A stretch of DNA of 64,000 nucleotides, taken from NCBI RefSeq assembly GCF_007665395.1, contig NZ_VDND01000001.1, forward strand, positions 558,001 through 622,000. The letters are read 5' to 3'. The stretch is from Pseudomonas oryzihabitans. GTDB taxonomy: Bacteria > Pseudomonadota > Gammaproteobacteria > Pseudomonadales > Pseudomonadaceae. Under the pieces are notes generated by a model, which saw only the letters and a list, made by a program, of their open reading frames with translations, had not been told where the DNA came from and ran no database searches. The position numbers were made by a program, and so were the translations under genes. Positions 47,096 to 55,214 of the stretch are shown here, piece by piece; position 1 is the stretch's first letter; the number at the start of each line of letters is the position of its first letter.

Positions 47096-47881
47096 ATGTT
47101 CCAACGTCTGCCCTCCCTCGCCCTGGGCGCCCTGCTGCTGGCCTCCAGTACCCCGCTGCTGGCCGCGCAACCCACCACCCTCACCATCCTGAGTTCGGGC
47201 GGTATCATGGGTGCCATCCGCGAAGTCGCGCCGGGCTACGAGAAAGCCACCGGCGTCAAGCTGGAGATCGCCGCCGCGCCTTCGATGGGCGATACGCCCC
47301 AGGCCATTCCCAATCGCCTGGCGCGCAAGGAGCCGGCCGACGTGGTGCTGATGGTGGGCTCGGCGCTGGACAAGCTGGTCGCCGATGGCCAGGCGCTGAA
47401 GGACAGTCGCGTCGACCTAGGGCAATCCTTCATCGCCATGGCGGTACGCCAGGGCGCGCCCAAGCCGGATATTTCCACCATGGACGCCTTCAAGAAGACC
47501 CTGGAGAATGCCCAGTCGGTCGCCTACTCCGACAGCGCCAGCGGCGTCTACCTGTCGCGCGTGCTCTTTCCGCGCATGCAATTGGGTGATGCCTTCACCG
47601 CCAAGGCCCGCATGATCCCGGCCGAGCCGGTCGGCGGCGTGGTCGCCCGCGGCGATGCCCAGCTGGGCTTCCAGCAACTGAGCGAACTCAAGCCGGTGCA
47701 GGGCATCGACATCGTCGGCCTGATCCCCGACCAGGCGCAGAAGATGACCCTCTACTCCGGTGCCGTGGTCACCCACAGCCAGCATCCCGATGCGGCCCGC
47801 GCGCTGCTCAAGTACCTGGCCTCCAAGGACGCGGCCAAGGCCATCGAGGACAGCGGCCTCAAGCCCATCCCCGCGCAGTGA
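47096..47881 (+). CDS. ais: Periplasmic ModA-like protein, probable aconitate isomerase
   Basis: A 261-residue protein with a signal peptide of about 23 residues (LPSLALGALLLASSTPLLA) and a type-II periplasmic-binding fold (TLTILSSGGIMGAIREVAPG, EPADVVLMVGSALDKLVADG, VAYSDSASGVYLSRVL). It looks like a ModA solute-binding protein, but no modB or modC genes are near. The aconitate isomerase described from Pseudomonas sp. WU-0701 is, as I recall, a periplasmic protein from a gene of this exact length (786 bp). Neighbours are an OprD porin, a CitMHS carrier and a PrpF-type isomerase. It would convert trans- to cis-aconitate before uptake. An orphan binding protein is the alternative. Confidence 0.65.
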   Translation: MFQRLPSLALGALLLASSTPLLAAQPTTLTILSSGGIMGAIREVAPGYEKATGVKLEIAAAPSMGDTPQAIPNRLARKEPADVVLMVGSALDKLVADGQALKDSRVDLGQSFIAMAVRQGAPKPDISTMDAFKKTLENAQSVAYSDSASGVYLSRVLFPRMQLGDAFTAKARMIPAEPVGGVVARGDAQLGFQQLSELKPVQGIDIVGLIPDQAQKMTLYSGAVVTHSQHPDAARALLKYLASKDAAKAIEDSGLKPIPAQ

Positions 47882-47927
47882 GTCGAACGGGGGTCGCCAC
47901 CGCGGCGACGCCCCGCCTCGCCTGGCG

Positions 47928-49181
47928 CTACCACAGCGCCAGGTCGTAGGTCAGATACAGCCGGTTGCTGTCCCGCCCGCGGGCGAAGTCCGCTCGATAG
48001 ACATAGTTGCGCAGCTTGGCCCCGAAGCCCTTGAGCGGGCCCTTGGGCACCACGTAGGCCAGCTCCACGTCCCGCTCCCACTCGTGCACTCCTTCATTGC
48101 CGGAGCGGCCGTTGTCGCCACTGATGTAGCGCGTCATGAAGGTCAGGCCGGGCAGCCCCACCGCCTTGAAGTCGTAGGCGTAGCTGACCAGCCAGCTCTG
48201 CTCGTCTTCCTCGATGAATTTGCCGATGCCGACGTTGCTGAAGGAATAGACGGTGGCGCCGCTGATGTAGGGCAAGCCGGCCTCGCCGTTCAGCCGTTGC
48301 AGCCCCGCACCGAGCGTGTGGCCGCTATGGGCGTAGGTCAGCTGGCCGCTGAGCATGTCGTTGTCGATCGTTCCGGAATGAGCCGCTCCCGTGTCGCGAC
48401 TCTTGAAATAGCGGAGGTCGCTGGTCAGCACGCCACCCGCCAGCGGCAGGTCGTGCTGGATGCCGGCGAAGTCCTGGCGATAGAAGTCGTTCAATTCGCC
48501 ATGGAAGTAGCTGAGGCGCAGGGTCTGGCTGGCCTGGTAGTCCGCCCCGGCGTAGCTGAAGTCGCCTGACCGACCGCCGTTGTAACCGTCGGCGAACAGG
48601 CCCCTGCTGTCGGTGGAATCGCGCAACTTGAAGCTGTGCAGCCGCCCCAGGGTCAGGCTCAGGCCCTCGATGTCCGTGCTGGTGAACTGGGTGCCCTGGT
48701 AGGTCTGGGGCAGCAGGCGGGCGTCGTTGTAGACCAGCACCGGCATCTTCGGCAGCAAGGTGCCGTGCCGGACCACCGTCTTGCCCAGGCGTACCTTGGC
48801 CGTGGCGCCGAGGGAACTGGCCTCTTCCGCTGCCCGGCCATCGCCATGCACCGGGAGCAGGCCGGTGCCGCTGCGGCCGGGCCCGGAATCCAGGCGCAGC
48901 CCGAGCAACCCGAGGGCGTCCAGGCCGAAACCGACGGTGCCCTGGGTGAAGCCCGAGCGGTAATCCAGCAGGAAGCCCTGGGCCCATTCGGTGCGCTCGC
49001 TCTTGGCCGTGGCGGCGGCACGCGCGCTGAGGCCCTGCTCGTCGCGGAAGTTCTCGTTGAAGTAGACGTTGCGCAGTTGCAGCTTGAGCCTGCTGTCTTC
49101 GAGGAAGCCGGCGGCATCGGCGCCGGGCAGGCAGGCGCACAGGGCGGCGCAACCCGCGCCTCTGGTGAAGAGTCGGGACAT
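47928..49181 (-). CDS. OprD-family outer-membrane porin
   Basis: A 417-residue porin starting MSRLFTRGAGCAALCA, with a signal peptide ending near DAAGF. OprD-family hallmarks are the early strand DSRLKLQLRNVYFNENFRDE, TEWAQGFLLDYRSGFTQGTV, and the last segment LRNYVYRADFARGRDSNRLY running to an aromatic C-terminus (YDLALW). It probably admits the organic acid used by this cluster, as OpdH does for cis-aconitate and tricarballylate in P. aeruginosa. It is the last gene after the prpF-like, dctA-like and citMHS genes, 72 bp from the latter, and is convergent with the periplasmic protein gene. Confidence 0.93.
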   Translation of the reverse strand: MSRLFTRGAGCAALCACLPGADAAGFLEDSRLKLQLRNVYFNENFRDEQGLSARAAATAKSERTEWAQGFLLDYRSGFTQGTVGFGLDALGLLGLRLDSGPGRSGTGLLPVHGDGRAAEEASSLGATAKVRLGKTVVRHGTLLPKMPVLVYNDARLLPQTYQGTQFTSTDIEGLSLTLGRLHSFKLRDSTDSRGLFADGYNGGRSGDFSYAGADYQASQTLRLSYFHGELNDFYRQDFAGIQHDLPLAGGVLTSDLRYFKSRDTGAAHSGTIDNDMLSGQLTYAHSGHTLGAGLQRLNGEAGLPYISGATVYSFSNVGIGKFIEEDEQSWLVSYAYDFKAVGLPGLTFMTRYISGDNGRSGNEGVHEWERDVELAYVVPKGPLKGFGAKLRNYVYRADFARGRDSNRLYLTYDLALW

Positions 49182-49253
49182 GTAGGCGTCTCTTGTTGTT
49201 GTAGGAAGGCAGGACCGGCGGACGGGCACGCCCCGGCGTACCCGTCCGTTGCG

Positions 49254-50567
49254 TCAGACGAAGAAGGAGATGGCGCCGGTCAGCAGGGCGATGGCGGTGA
49301 TGACCAGGGAGGTTAGGACGGCCCATTTGACGGTGGCCTTCTGGAAGTCACCGATGTCGCGGTCGACCATGCCCACCAGCAGCAGCGTGGACGCCACCAG
49401 CGGACTCATCAGGTGCACCGGCTGGCCGAGCACCGAGGCACGGGCGATCTCCACCGGGTCGATGCCATAGGCCGCCGCGGCGTTGGCCAGGATCGGCACC
49501 ACGCCGAAGTAGTAGGCATCGTTGGACAGCACGAAGGTCAGCGGCATGCTGGTGATGGCCACCACCAGCGGGAACCAGTGCCCCCAGGACGGCGGGATCC
49601 AGTCGACCAGGGTCTGCGCCAGGGCATCGACCATCTTGGTGCCGGAGAAGATGCCGGCGAAGATGCCGGCGGCGAACACCAGCAGCACCACCGTCATGGC
49701 GTTGCCGGAATGCGCCAGGATGCGCTCCTTCTGCAGCTCCAGCTGCGGGTAGTTGATCATCAGCGCCAGCACGAAGCCGATCATGAACAGGATGGCGGCG
49801 TGCATCACACCCATGACCAGGGCGGTCATCACGGCGATGACCAGCACCAGGTTGACGTAGGCCAGGCGCGGCCGCTTGGTCGGCGAATTGCCGAGGATCT
49901 CCTCGATGTAGCACTTGCCACCGCCGGCCCCGCCACTTTCCAGGCTGACGTTGCCGATGCGGGCGCGCTCGCGGCGGCCGAGCAGGAAGGCGGTGAACAC
50001 CACCCAGGCGCCTCCGCCGATCACCGTGGGCAGCATGGGGATGAAGTAGGCGGTGGCGTCCAGGCCAAGGGCGGCGATGGCCCGGGTGGCCGGGCCGCCC
50101 CAGGGGCTCATGCCGCTCATGATGCTCAGCGAGAGCATGGAGACGGTCGCCAGCACCATGGGATTCATGCCGATGCGCTTGTACAGCGGCAGCATGGCGG
50201 CGCAGGTGATCATGTAGGTGGTGGTGCCGTCGCCGTCCAGAGCGACCAGCAGCGAGAGCAGCGCCGTGCCGATGGCGATCTTCACCGGATCGCCGTTGAC
50301 CCGCTTGAGGATCTTGCGGATCAGCGGATCGAACAGGCCGGCGTCGATCATCAGCCCGAAGAACAGGATGGCGAACAGCAGCAGGGCTGCCGAGGGCGCC
50401 ACCATCTTCAGGCCGTCGAGCATCATCTTGCCGGTGGTCGGCGCGAAGCCCCCGATGAGGGCGAAGACGATGGGTACCACGGTGAGCGCCACGATGGGCG
50501 ACAGGCGTTTGCTCATGATCAGGTAGGTGAAGGTCACCACCATGATCAAACCGAGGAGTGCGAGCAT
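49254..50567 (-). CDS. CitMHS-family organic acid transporter (second copy)
   Basis: A 437-residue permease with about 12 helices, a paralogue of the protein at 14632-15927. It begins MLALLGLIMVVTFTYLIMSK and shares FAILFFGLMIDAGLFDPLIR, LVALDGDGTTTYMITCAAML and LSNDAYYFGVVPILAN. The start at 50567 is eight bases from AAGGG; an ATG six bases earlier is too close to it. It is expected to import citrate- or aconitate-like tricarboxylates, with or without bound divalent metal. It sits between the DctA-type gene and the porin on the same strand. Confidence 0.92.
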   Translation of the reverse strand: MLALLGLIMVVTFTYLIMSKRLSPIVALTVVPIVFALIGGFAPTTGKMMLDGLKMVAPSAALLLFAILFFGLMIDAGLFDPLIRKILKRVNGDPVKIAIGTALLSLLVALDGDGTTTYMITCAAMLPLYKRIGMNPMVLATVSMLSLSIMSGMSPWGGPATRAIAALGLDATAYFIPMLPTVIGGGAWVVFTAFLLGRRERARIGNVSLESGGAGGGKCYIEEILGNSPTKRPRLAYVNLVLVIAVMTALVMGVMHAAILFMIGFVLALMINYPQLELQKERILAHSGNAMTVVLLVFAAGIFAGIFSGTKMVDALAQTLVDWIPPSWGHWFPLVVAITSMPLTFVLSNDAYYFGVVPILANAAAAYGIDPVEIARASVLGQPVHLMSPLVASTLLLVGMVDRDIGDFQKATVKWAVLTSLVITAIALLTGAISFFV

Positions 50568-50681
50568 GGGCATATCCCTTGTTCTTGTTGTGTGCCTGGC
50601 CAACCACGGACCAGCCGATCCCCTCCTCCGGCCAGCTGACGGCGCGGAGGTGGGTGGTAAGGGGTGATCAGGGTGAAGCGA

Positions 50682-51995
50682 TCAGGCGTGGGGACGCACG
50701 TCCGGCGTGGTCCAGTGGGCGGCATCCGGGACCGGCAAGGGTTCGGCCTTGCCGCTGGCCAGGGTGCGCAGCAGCTGCTCCCGGTCGCAGGCACCTTCGG
50801 ACAGCGAGATCACCACGGTGGCCACGGCGTTGCTGGCCAGGCTGGTCAGGGCGCGGGCTTCGGACATGAAGCGATCGATGCCGATGAGTAGCGCAAGGCC
50901 CGCCAGGGGGATGTCGTGGATCACGGTGAGGGTCGAGGCCAGGGCGACGAAGCCGCTGCCGGTGACGCCCGCCGCACCCTTGGAGGACAGCAGCATGATC
51001 GCCAGCATGGTCAGGGTCTGGCCCACGGAGAGGTCGATGTTGCAGGCCTGGGCGATGAAGATGGCCGCCAGCGACAGGTAGATGGCGGTGCCGTCCAGGT
51101 TGAAGGAGTAGCCGGTGGGCAGCACCAGTCCGACCACGCCCTTCTTGCAACCCAGGGCCTCGAGCTTCTGCAGCATGCGTGGCAGCACGGGCTCGGTGGA
51201 CGAGGTGCCCAGCACCACCAGGAATTCCTCGCGGAAGTAGCGCAACAGCTGCCACAGGCTGAAGCCCCGCGCGCGGCACAGGGCGCCCAGCACCACGAAG
51301 ACGAAGAAGGCGCAGGCGATGTACAGCGTCATGATCAGCTTGGCCAGCGAGCCCAGCGAGGTGATGCCGTACTGGCCCACGGTGAAGGCCAGGGCGCCGA
51401 AGGCACCGACCGGGGCGAAGCGCATCAGGTAGCCGAAGATGCGGAAGACCATCTGCGACGCCGACTCCAGCACGTTCAGTACCGGCTGGCCACGCTCGCC
51501 CATGGCGGACAGGGCGAAGCCGCAGAGCACGGCGATGAACAGTACCGGCAGCACCTCGCCCTTGTTGAACGCCCCCATGAAGGTGTCCGGGATGATGTGC
51601 AGGAAGAAGTCGACCACGCTGAGCTTGGCCGCCGAGGCAGTGTACTGGGCGATGCCGGCGGTGCTCAGGGTCGCAGGATCGATGTTCATGCCCGCGCCGG
51701 GCTGGAACAGGCAGACCGCGCCGAGGCCGATGAACAGGCTGAGCACGGTGAGCACCAGGAACAGCAGCAGCGTCTTGCCCATCAGCCGACCCAGGCTGCT
51801 CTTGTCGGTCATGCCGGCGATGCCGGTGACGATGGTGCAGAACACCACCGGGGCGATCATCATCTTGATCAGCTTGATGAAGGCGTCACCCAGCGGCTTG
51901 AGCGCCACCGCCTGTTGTGCCCAGAAATGACCGACCAACACCCCGAGCACCACGGCGCAGAGGATCTGGAAGTACAGCGATTTGGCAAGTTTCAT
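50682..51995 (-). CDS. DctA-type dicarboxylate:cation symporter
   Basis: A 437-residue DAACS-family carrier. Signatures include IKMMIAPVVFCTIVTGIAGM, the LGTSSTEPVLPRMLQKLEAL serine-rich reentrant loop, PTGYSFNLDGTAIYLSLAAI and SKGAAGVTGSGFVALASTL. DctA proteins import succinate, fumarate, malate and related acids. Its presence between an isomerase gene and a tricarboxylate carrier suggests import of a related C4-C6 acid. Spacing is 57 bp from the isomerase gene upstream and 114 bp to the CitMHS gene downstream. The ribosome site is weak. Confidence 0.9.
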   Translation of the reverse strand: MKLAKSLYFQILCAVVLGVLVGHFWAQQAVALKPLGDAFIKLIKMMIAPVVFCTIVTGIAGMTDKSSLGRLMGKTLLLFLVLTVLSLFIGLGAVCLFQPGAGMNIDPATLSTAGIAQYTASAAKLSVVDFFLHIIPDTFMGAFNKGEVLPVLFIAVLCGFALSAMGERGQPVLNVLESASQMVFRIFGYLMRFAPVGAFGALAFTVGQYGITSLGSLAKLIMTLYIACAFFVFVVLGALCRARGFSLWQLLRYFREEFLVVLGTSSTEPVLPRMLQKLEALGCKKGVVGLVLPTGYSFNLDGTAIYLSLAAIFIAQACNIDLSVGQTLTMLAIMLLSSKGAAGVTGSGFVALASTLTVIHDIPLAGLALLIGIDRFMSEARALTSLASNAVATVVISLSEGACDREQLLRTLASGKAEPLPVPDAAHWTTPDVRPHA

Positions 51996-52052
51996 GAGGC
52001 ATCACCGTTTATTGAAGTTGTGCGGATGCGCTGGTGGGTGGGGGGTATTGCG

Positions 52053-53132
52053 TTAGCCGGCAAGCCTGCGCGCGGTGGGCGCATAGACATGACCGGAGAA
52101 TAGCCGGCGTGCGGTCCGGACGACCGAGGCCTGGATGGTAGTGCCCTCGGCGCCGCCGCGCGACAGCACGACGTCGATCCCGCCGCTGGGATGCTCCAGC
52201 CGGACATCGGTCAGGCCGCCCGCCGCCTCGCCCAGCAGGGCCATCACCACGGTGCCCGGGGTGACGCAGGCGGTGGCCAGGCCGATGGAGCCGGTGATGG
52301 CCAGGGCGCGGTGGCAACTGTGCGGCATGAAGTAGCGCACCTGCAGGGTGCCGCCCTGCTGCGGCGGGGAGACCAGCACCGGCTTGGGAATCACCTTGCC
52401 GCTGACGTCGCCCAGGCCCATGGCCCGACCGGCCTGCAGGCGCAGCCGTTCCAGCCGGGCCAGCAGGGCCGCGTTGGCGTCGAGGTCGGCCGGCCGCTCG
52501 CTGCCGGTCATGCCCAGGTGGCGGGCGTCGACGATCATCATCGGCATGGCCATGTCGATGCAGGTCACCGGCACGCCGTCGAAGACATCGGTGGCCTGGC
52601 CGGTGGGAAACAGCTGGCCGGTCTTGCTGCCGACGGCGTCGAGAAAGGTCAGCTGCACCGGGGCGGCGGTGCCGGGCACACCGTCGATGGCGGTGTCGCC
52701 TTCGTATCGCACCTGGCCACCGGGGGTATGCACCAGGGAGTCGACGAAGCTGTTGGTGTTGAGGTTGCGAATGCGCACCAGGGTCTTGCCCTCGCGCGCC
52801 TCGACCAGCCCCTGCTCCACCGCGAAAGGACCGACGGCGCAGAGCATGTTGCCGCAGTTGGGCGCGGTGTCGACGCGACGCTCGGCGACCATCACCTGGA
52901 CGAACAGGTAGTCCACGTCGGCAGCGGGATGGCTGGACGGGCTGATGATGGCGACCTTGCTGGTCTGGGGGCTGCCGCCGCCGATACCGTCGATTTCCAG
53001 CTCGTGGCCGGCACCCATCAGGTCGATCAGCATCTCGTCGCGCTGGACGGGATCACTGGGCAGGTCGCTGGCATGGAAGAAGGGGCCCTTGGAGGTGCCG
53101 CCCCGCATGAGAACGCACGGAATACGTTGCAT
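52053..53132 (-). CDS. PrpF/4-oxalomesaconate-tautomerase-family isomerase
   Basis: A 359-residue protein of the PrpF family, a diaminopimelate-epimerase-like fold that moves protons on unsaturated tricarboxylates. The start at 53132 gives MQRIPCVLMRGGTSKGPFFH, the family N-terminus. GGGSPQTSKVAI and APNCGNML carry K59 and C93, each offset by 14 from the K73 and C107 I recall for a PrpF. Relatives include 2-methylaconitate isomerase PrpF and gallate-pathway tautomerase GalD. No prpBC/acnD and no gallate dioxygenase lie nearby. With two acid carriers and the probable aconitate isomerase gene, aconitate or a substituted aconitate is a sensible substrate. Confidence 0.85.
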   Translation of the reverse strand: MQRIPCVLMRGGTSKGPFFHASDLPSDPVQRDEMLIDLMGAGHELEIDGIGGGSPQTSKVAIISPSSHPAADVDYLFVQVMVAERRVDTAPNCGNMLCAVGPFAVEQGLVEAREGKTLVRIRNLNTNSFVDSLVHTPGGQVRYEGDTAIDGVPGTAAPVQLTFLDAVGSKTGQLFPTGQATDVFDGVPVTCIDMAMPMMIVDARHLGMTGSERPADLDANAALLARLERLRLQAGRAMGLGDVSGKVIPKPVLVSPPQQGGTLQVRYFMPHSCHRALAITGSIGLATACVTPGTVVMALLGEAAGGLTDVRLEHPSGGIDVVLSRGGAEGTTIQASVVRTARRLFSGHVYAPTARRLAG

Positions 53133-53150
53133 GACTGCTGACTCTTGTTG

Positions 53151-53169
53151 ATCAATAGCGGTTATTGAT
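53151..53169. promoter_or_regulatory. LysR-type operator between isomerase and LysR genes
   Basis: ATCAATA (53151-53157) and TATTGAT (53163-53169) form a perfect 7-bp inverted repeat around GCGGT. It contains the T-N11-A core typical of LysR sites and lies in the divergent gap, 19 bp before the isomerase start. It is a good candidate for autorepression or activation by the adjacent regulator. Confidence 0.55.
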
Positions 53170-53278
53170 GTTCTAGGAACAAGATTGGCAGCCTTGAATA
53201 AATCTATCCAATGCAAATATCGTCACCATTATTCCATCTGGATAATCAATTCCCGACCCATCCCCGCCGAGGCGTTTC

Positions 53279-54178
53279 ATGGATTACGAGCTGCAAGACA
53301 TCCGATCTTTCGTGAAAATCGCCGAACTAGGCAGCTTCCACGAGGCTGCCGATGCGCTGCACCTGTCCCAGCCCGCCCTCAGTCGCCGCATCAAGAAACT
53401 GGAAGACGGCCTCGGCACGCCGCTGCTCGAACGCACCACTCGTCGGGTCGGTCTCACCAGCGTGGGGCGGGATTTCCTGCCCAAGGCGCGCCGGCTGTTG
53501 GACGATTTCGAGGACTCCATCCTCAGCATCCGCGAACTGGCCGAGCGCCAGACCGGCCAGGTCACTCTGGCCTGCATTCCTACGGCCGCCTTCTACTTCC
53601 TGCCCTCGGTGATCCGCCAGTACAACGAGCACTACCCCAAGATCCGCATCCGCCTGCTCGACCTCAGCGCCAACGACGGCCTGGAAGCGGTGCTGCGCGG
53701 CGAGGCCGACTTCGGCATCAACATGCTCAGCGGCCAGCACCCGGACATCGAGTTCGTGCCCCTGGTGCAGGAGCAGTTCGTGCTGGCCTGCCGTCGTGAC
53801 CACGCTCTGGCCGAGCGCGGCTCGGTCAGTTGGGCCGAGCTGGTCGAGCATCGGCTGATCGGCGTCGGTCGCCTGAGCGGTAACCGGGTGCTGCTCGACC
53901 ATGCCCTCTCCGCCCGCGGCATCCGCCCCAAGTGGTTCTACGAGGTGCAGCACCTGTCCACCTCCCTGGGCATGGTGGAAGCCGGCCTGGGGGTCTCGGC
54001 GATGCCCAGCCTGGCCATGCCGGATGCCGATCACCCCACCCTGGTCAGTGTGCCGCTCACCGAGCCGGAGGTGACCCGCACCCTGGGCCTGGTGTCCCGG
54101 CGGGGGGCCTCGCTATCGCCCGCCGCGGAAAAATTCGTCGCTATGTTGCTGGGCCAGTGGCAGACCGAACAGCCCTAG
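53279..54178 (+). CDS. LysR-family regulator of the organic-acid cluster
   Basis: A 299-residue LysR-type protein. The winged helix-turn-helix reads LQDIRSFVKIAELGSFHEAA and LSQPALSRRIKKLEDGLGTP, followed by an effector domain (QVTLACIPTAAFYFLPSVIR, GLGVSAMPSLAMPDAD). It is transcribed divergently from the isomerase-dctA-citMHS-oprD genes and is their probable activator. The local arrangement resembles galR/galD in P. putida, from memory. The inducer is probably the imported acid or an isomer of it. Confidence 0.88.
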   Translation: MDYELQDIRSFVKIAELGSFHEAADALHLSQPALSRRIKKLEDGLGTPLLERTTRRVGLTSVGRDFLPKARRLLDDFEDSILSIRELAERQTGQVTLACIPTAAFYFLPSVIRQYNEHYPKIRIRLLDLSANDGLEAVLRGEADFGINMLSGQHPDIEFVPLVQEQFVLACRRDHALAERGSVSWAELVEHRLIGVGRLSGNRVLLDHALSARGIRPKWFYEVQHLSTSLGMVEAGLGVSAMPSLAMPDADHPTLVSVPLTEPEVTRTLGLVSRRGASLSPAAEKFVAMLLGQWQTEQP

Positions 54179-54296
54179 GCTGGGCTCCTGCCGCCACCGT
54201 ACCCTGATCCCGGGCGGCCAAGCGCCAGTATCCAGTGAACGCCACGCCCGATCGGACGGTCTGTTGGCTGCAACAACTGGTTACGGTCCGATCGCC

Positions 54297-55214
54297 ATGT
54301 CCCTTGCGAGCCTCTCGCCCTTACCCGGCAGCCGCCGCGCCTTCCGCTCGGGGTGCCTGGCGCCGCTGCTCCTGCTGCTGAGCGGTTGCTCGCCGCTACA
54401 GCATGGCTTTCTCGCCCCGGCGGGCCTCGCTGCCGCGGGCGAACGCGACCTGCTGCTGTGGATCGTCGGCCTGGCGCTGATCGTGGTGCTGCCGGTGCTC
54501 CTGCTCACCCCACTGATCGTCTGGCGCTACCGCCACGGCAATGACCGCGCCGCCTACCGGCCGCGCTGGGAATTCTCCTGGCTGCTGGACCTCTTCGCCT
54601 GGGGTGTACCGGCGCTGGTGGTGGTTGCCCTGGCGGTGCTGGTCTGGACCCGCACCCACAGCCTCGACCCCTATCGCTCGCCGACACCCAGCGAGGCACC
54701 CCTGGAAGTCCAGGTGATCGGCCTGGACTGGAAGTGGCTGTTTCTCTACCCCGAGCTAGGCATTGCCAGCGTCAACGAGCTGGTGTTGCCCGCCGGGCGC
54801 CCGGTGCAGCTCAGGCTTACCAGTGACACCGTGATGCAGTCGCTGCTGCTGCCACGCCTGGGTGGCCAGATCTACGCCATGGCCGGCATGCAGACCCAGC
54901 GCTTCCTGCAGATTCCGGCGCCCGGCCAGTTCGAGGGCCGTAACGCCCAGTACAGCGGCGAGGGCTTCCAGGATCAGCATTTTCCGATCCGGGTACTGGA
55001 TGCGAAAGACTTCGACACCTGGACCCAGGCCGTCAGCCAGACCCGCGAGGCCCTGGACTGCGCCCATTACCAGGTGCTGGCCCGCCCCGGCACCCTGGAG
55101 CAGGCCGCCGAGCTGCGCCTGACCCAACCCGCCCTCTTCGCCTGGGTGCTGGCGCGCTATCGCCAGGACCCGGTGCCCGCCTGCGACACCTTCCTGGGAG
55201 CCGCCCATGACTGA
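54297..55214 (+). CDS. cyoA: Cytochrome o ubiquinol oxidase subunit II
   Basis: A 305-residue lipoprotein subunit with a signal peptide and lipobox (LLLLLSGCSP), two transmembrane helices and a cupredoxin-fold periplasmic domain (VQVIGLDWKWLFLYPELGIA). It lacks the CuA Cys-x3-Cys motif, which marks a quinol rather than cytochrome c oxidase. The ATG at 54297 has no strong ribosome site. A TTG at 54264 is an alternative start. It overlaps cyoB by 8 bp in the compact cyoABCD operon. Confidence 0.92.
   Translation: MSLASLSPLPGSRRAFRSGCLAPLLLLLSGCSPLQHGFLAPAGLAAAGERDLLLWIVGLALIVVLPVLLLTPLIVWRYRHGNDRAAYRPRWEFSWLLDLFAWGVPALVVVALAVLVWTRTHSLDPYRSPTPSEAPLEVQVIGLDWKWLFLYPELGIASVNELVLPAGRPVQLRLTSDTVMQSLLLPRLGGQIYAMAGMQTQRFLQIPAPGQFEGRNAQYSGEGFQDQHFPIRVLDAKDFDTWTQAVSQTREALDCAHYQVLARPGTLEQAAELRLTQPALFAWVLARYRQDPVPACDTFLGAAHD

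Noticed and set aside
47096..47881. Molybdate-binding ModA of an ABC transporter
   Set aside because: The fold is ModA-like, but no permease or ATPase genes are present and the neighbours are organic-acid genes. Kept only as an alternative.
52053..53132. Part of a 2-methylcitrate (propionate) operon
   Set aside because: No prpB, prpC or acnD genes occur in the window.
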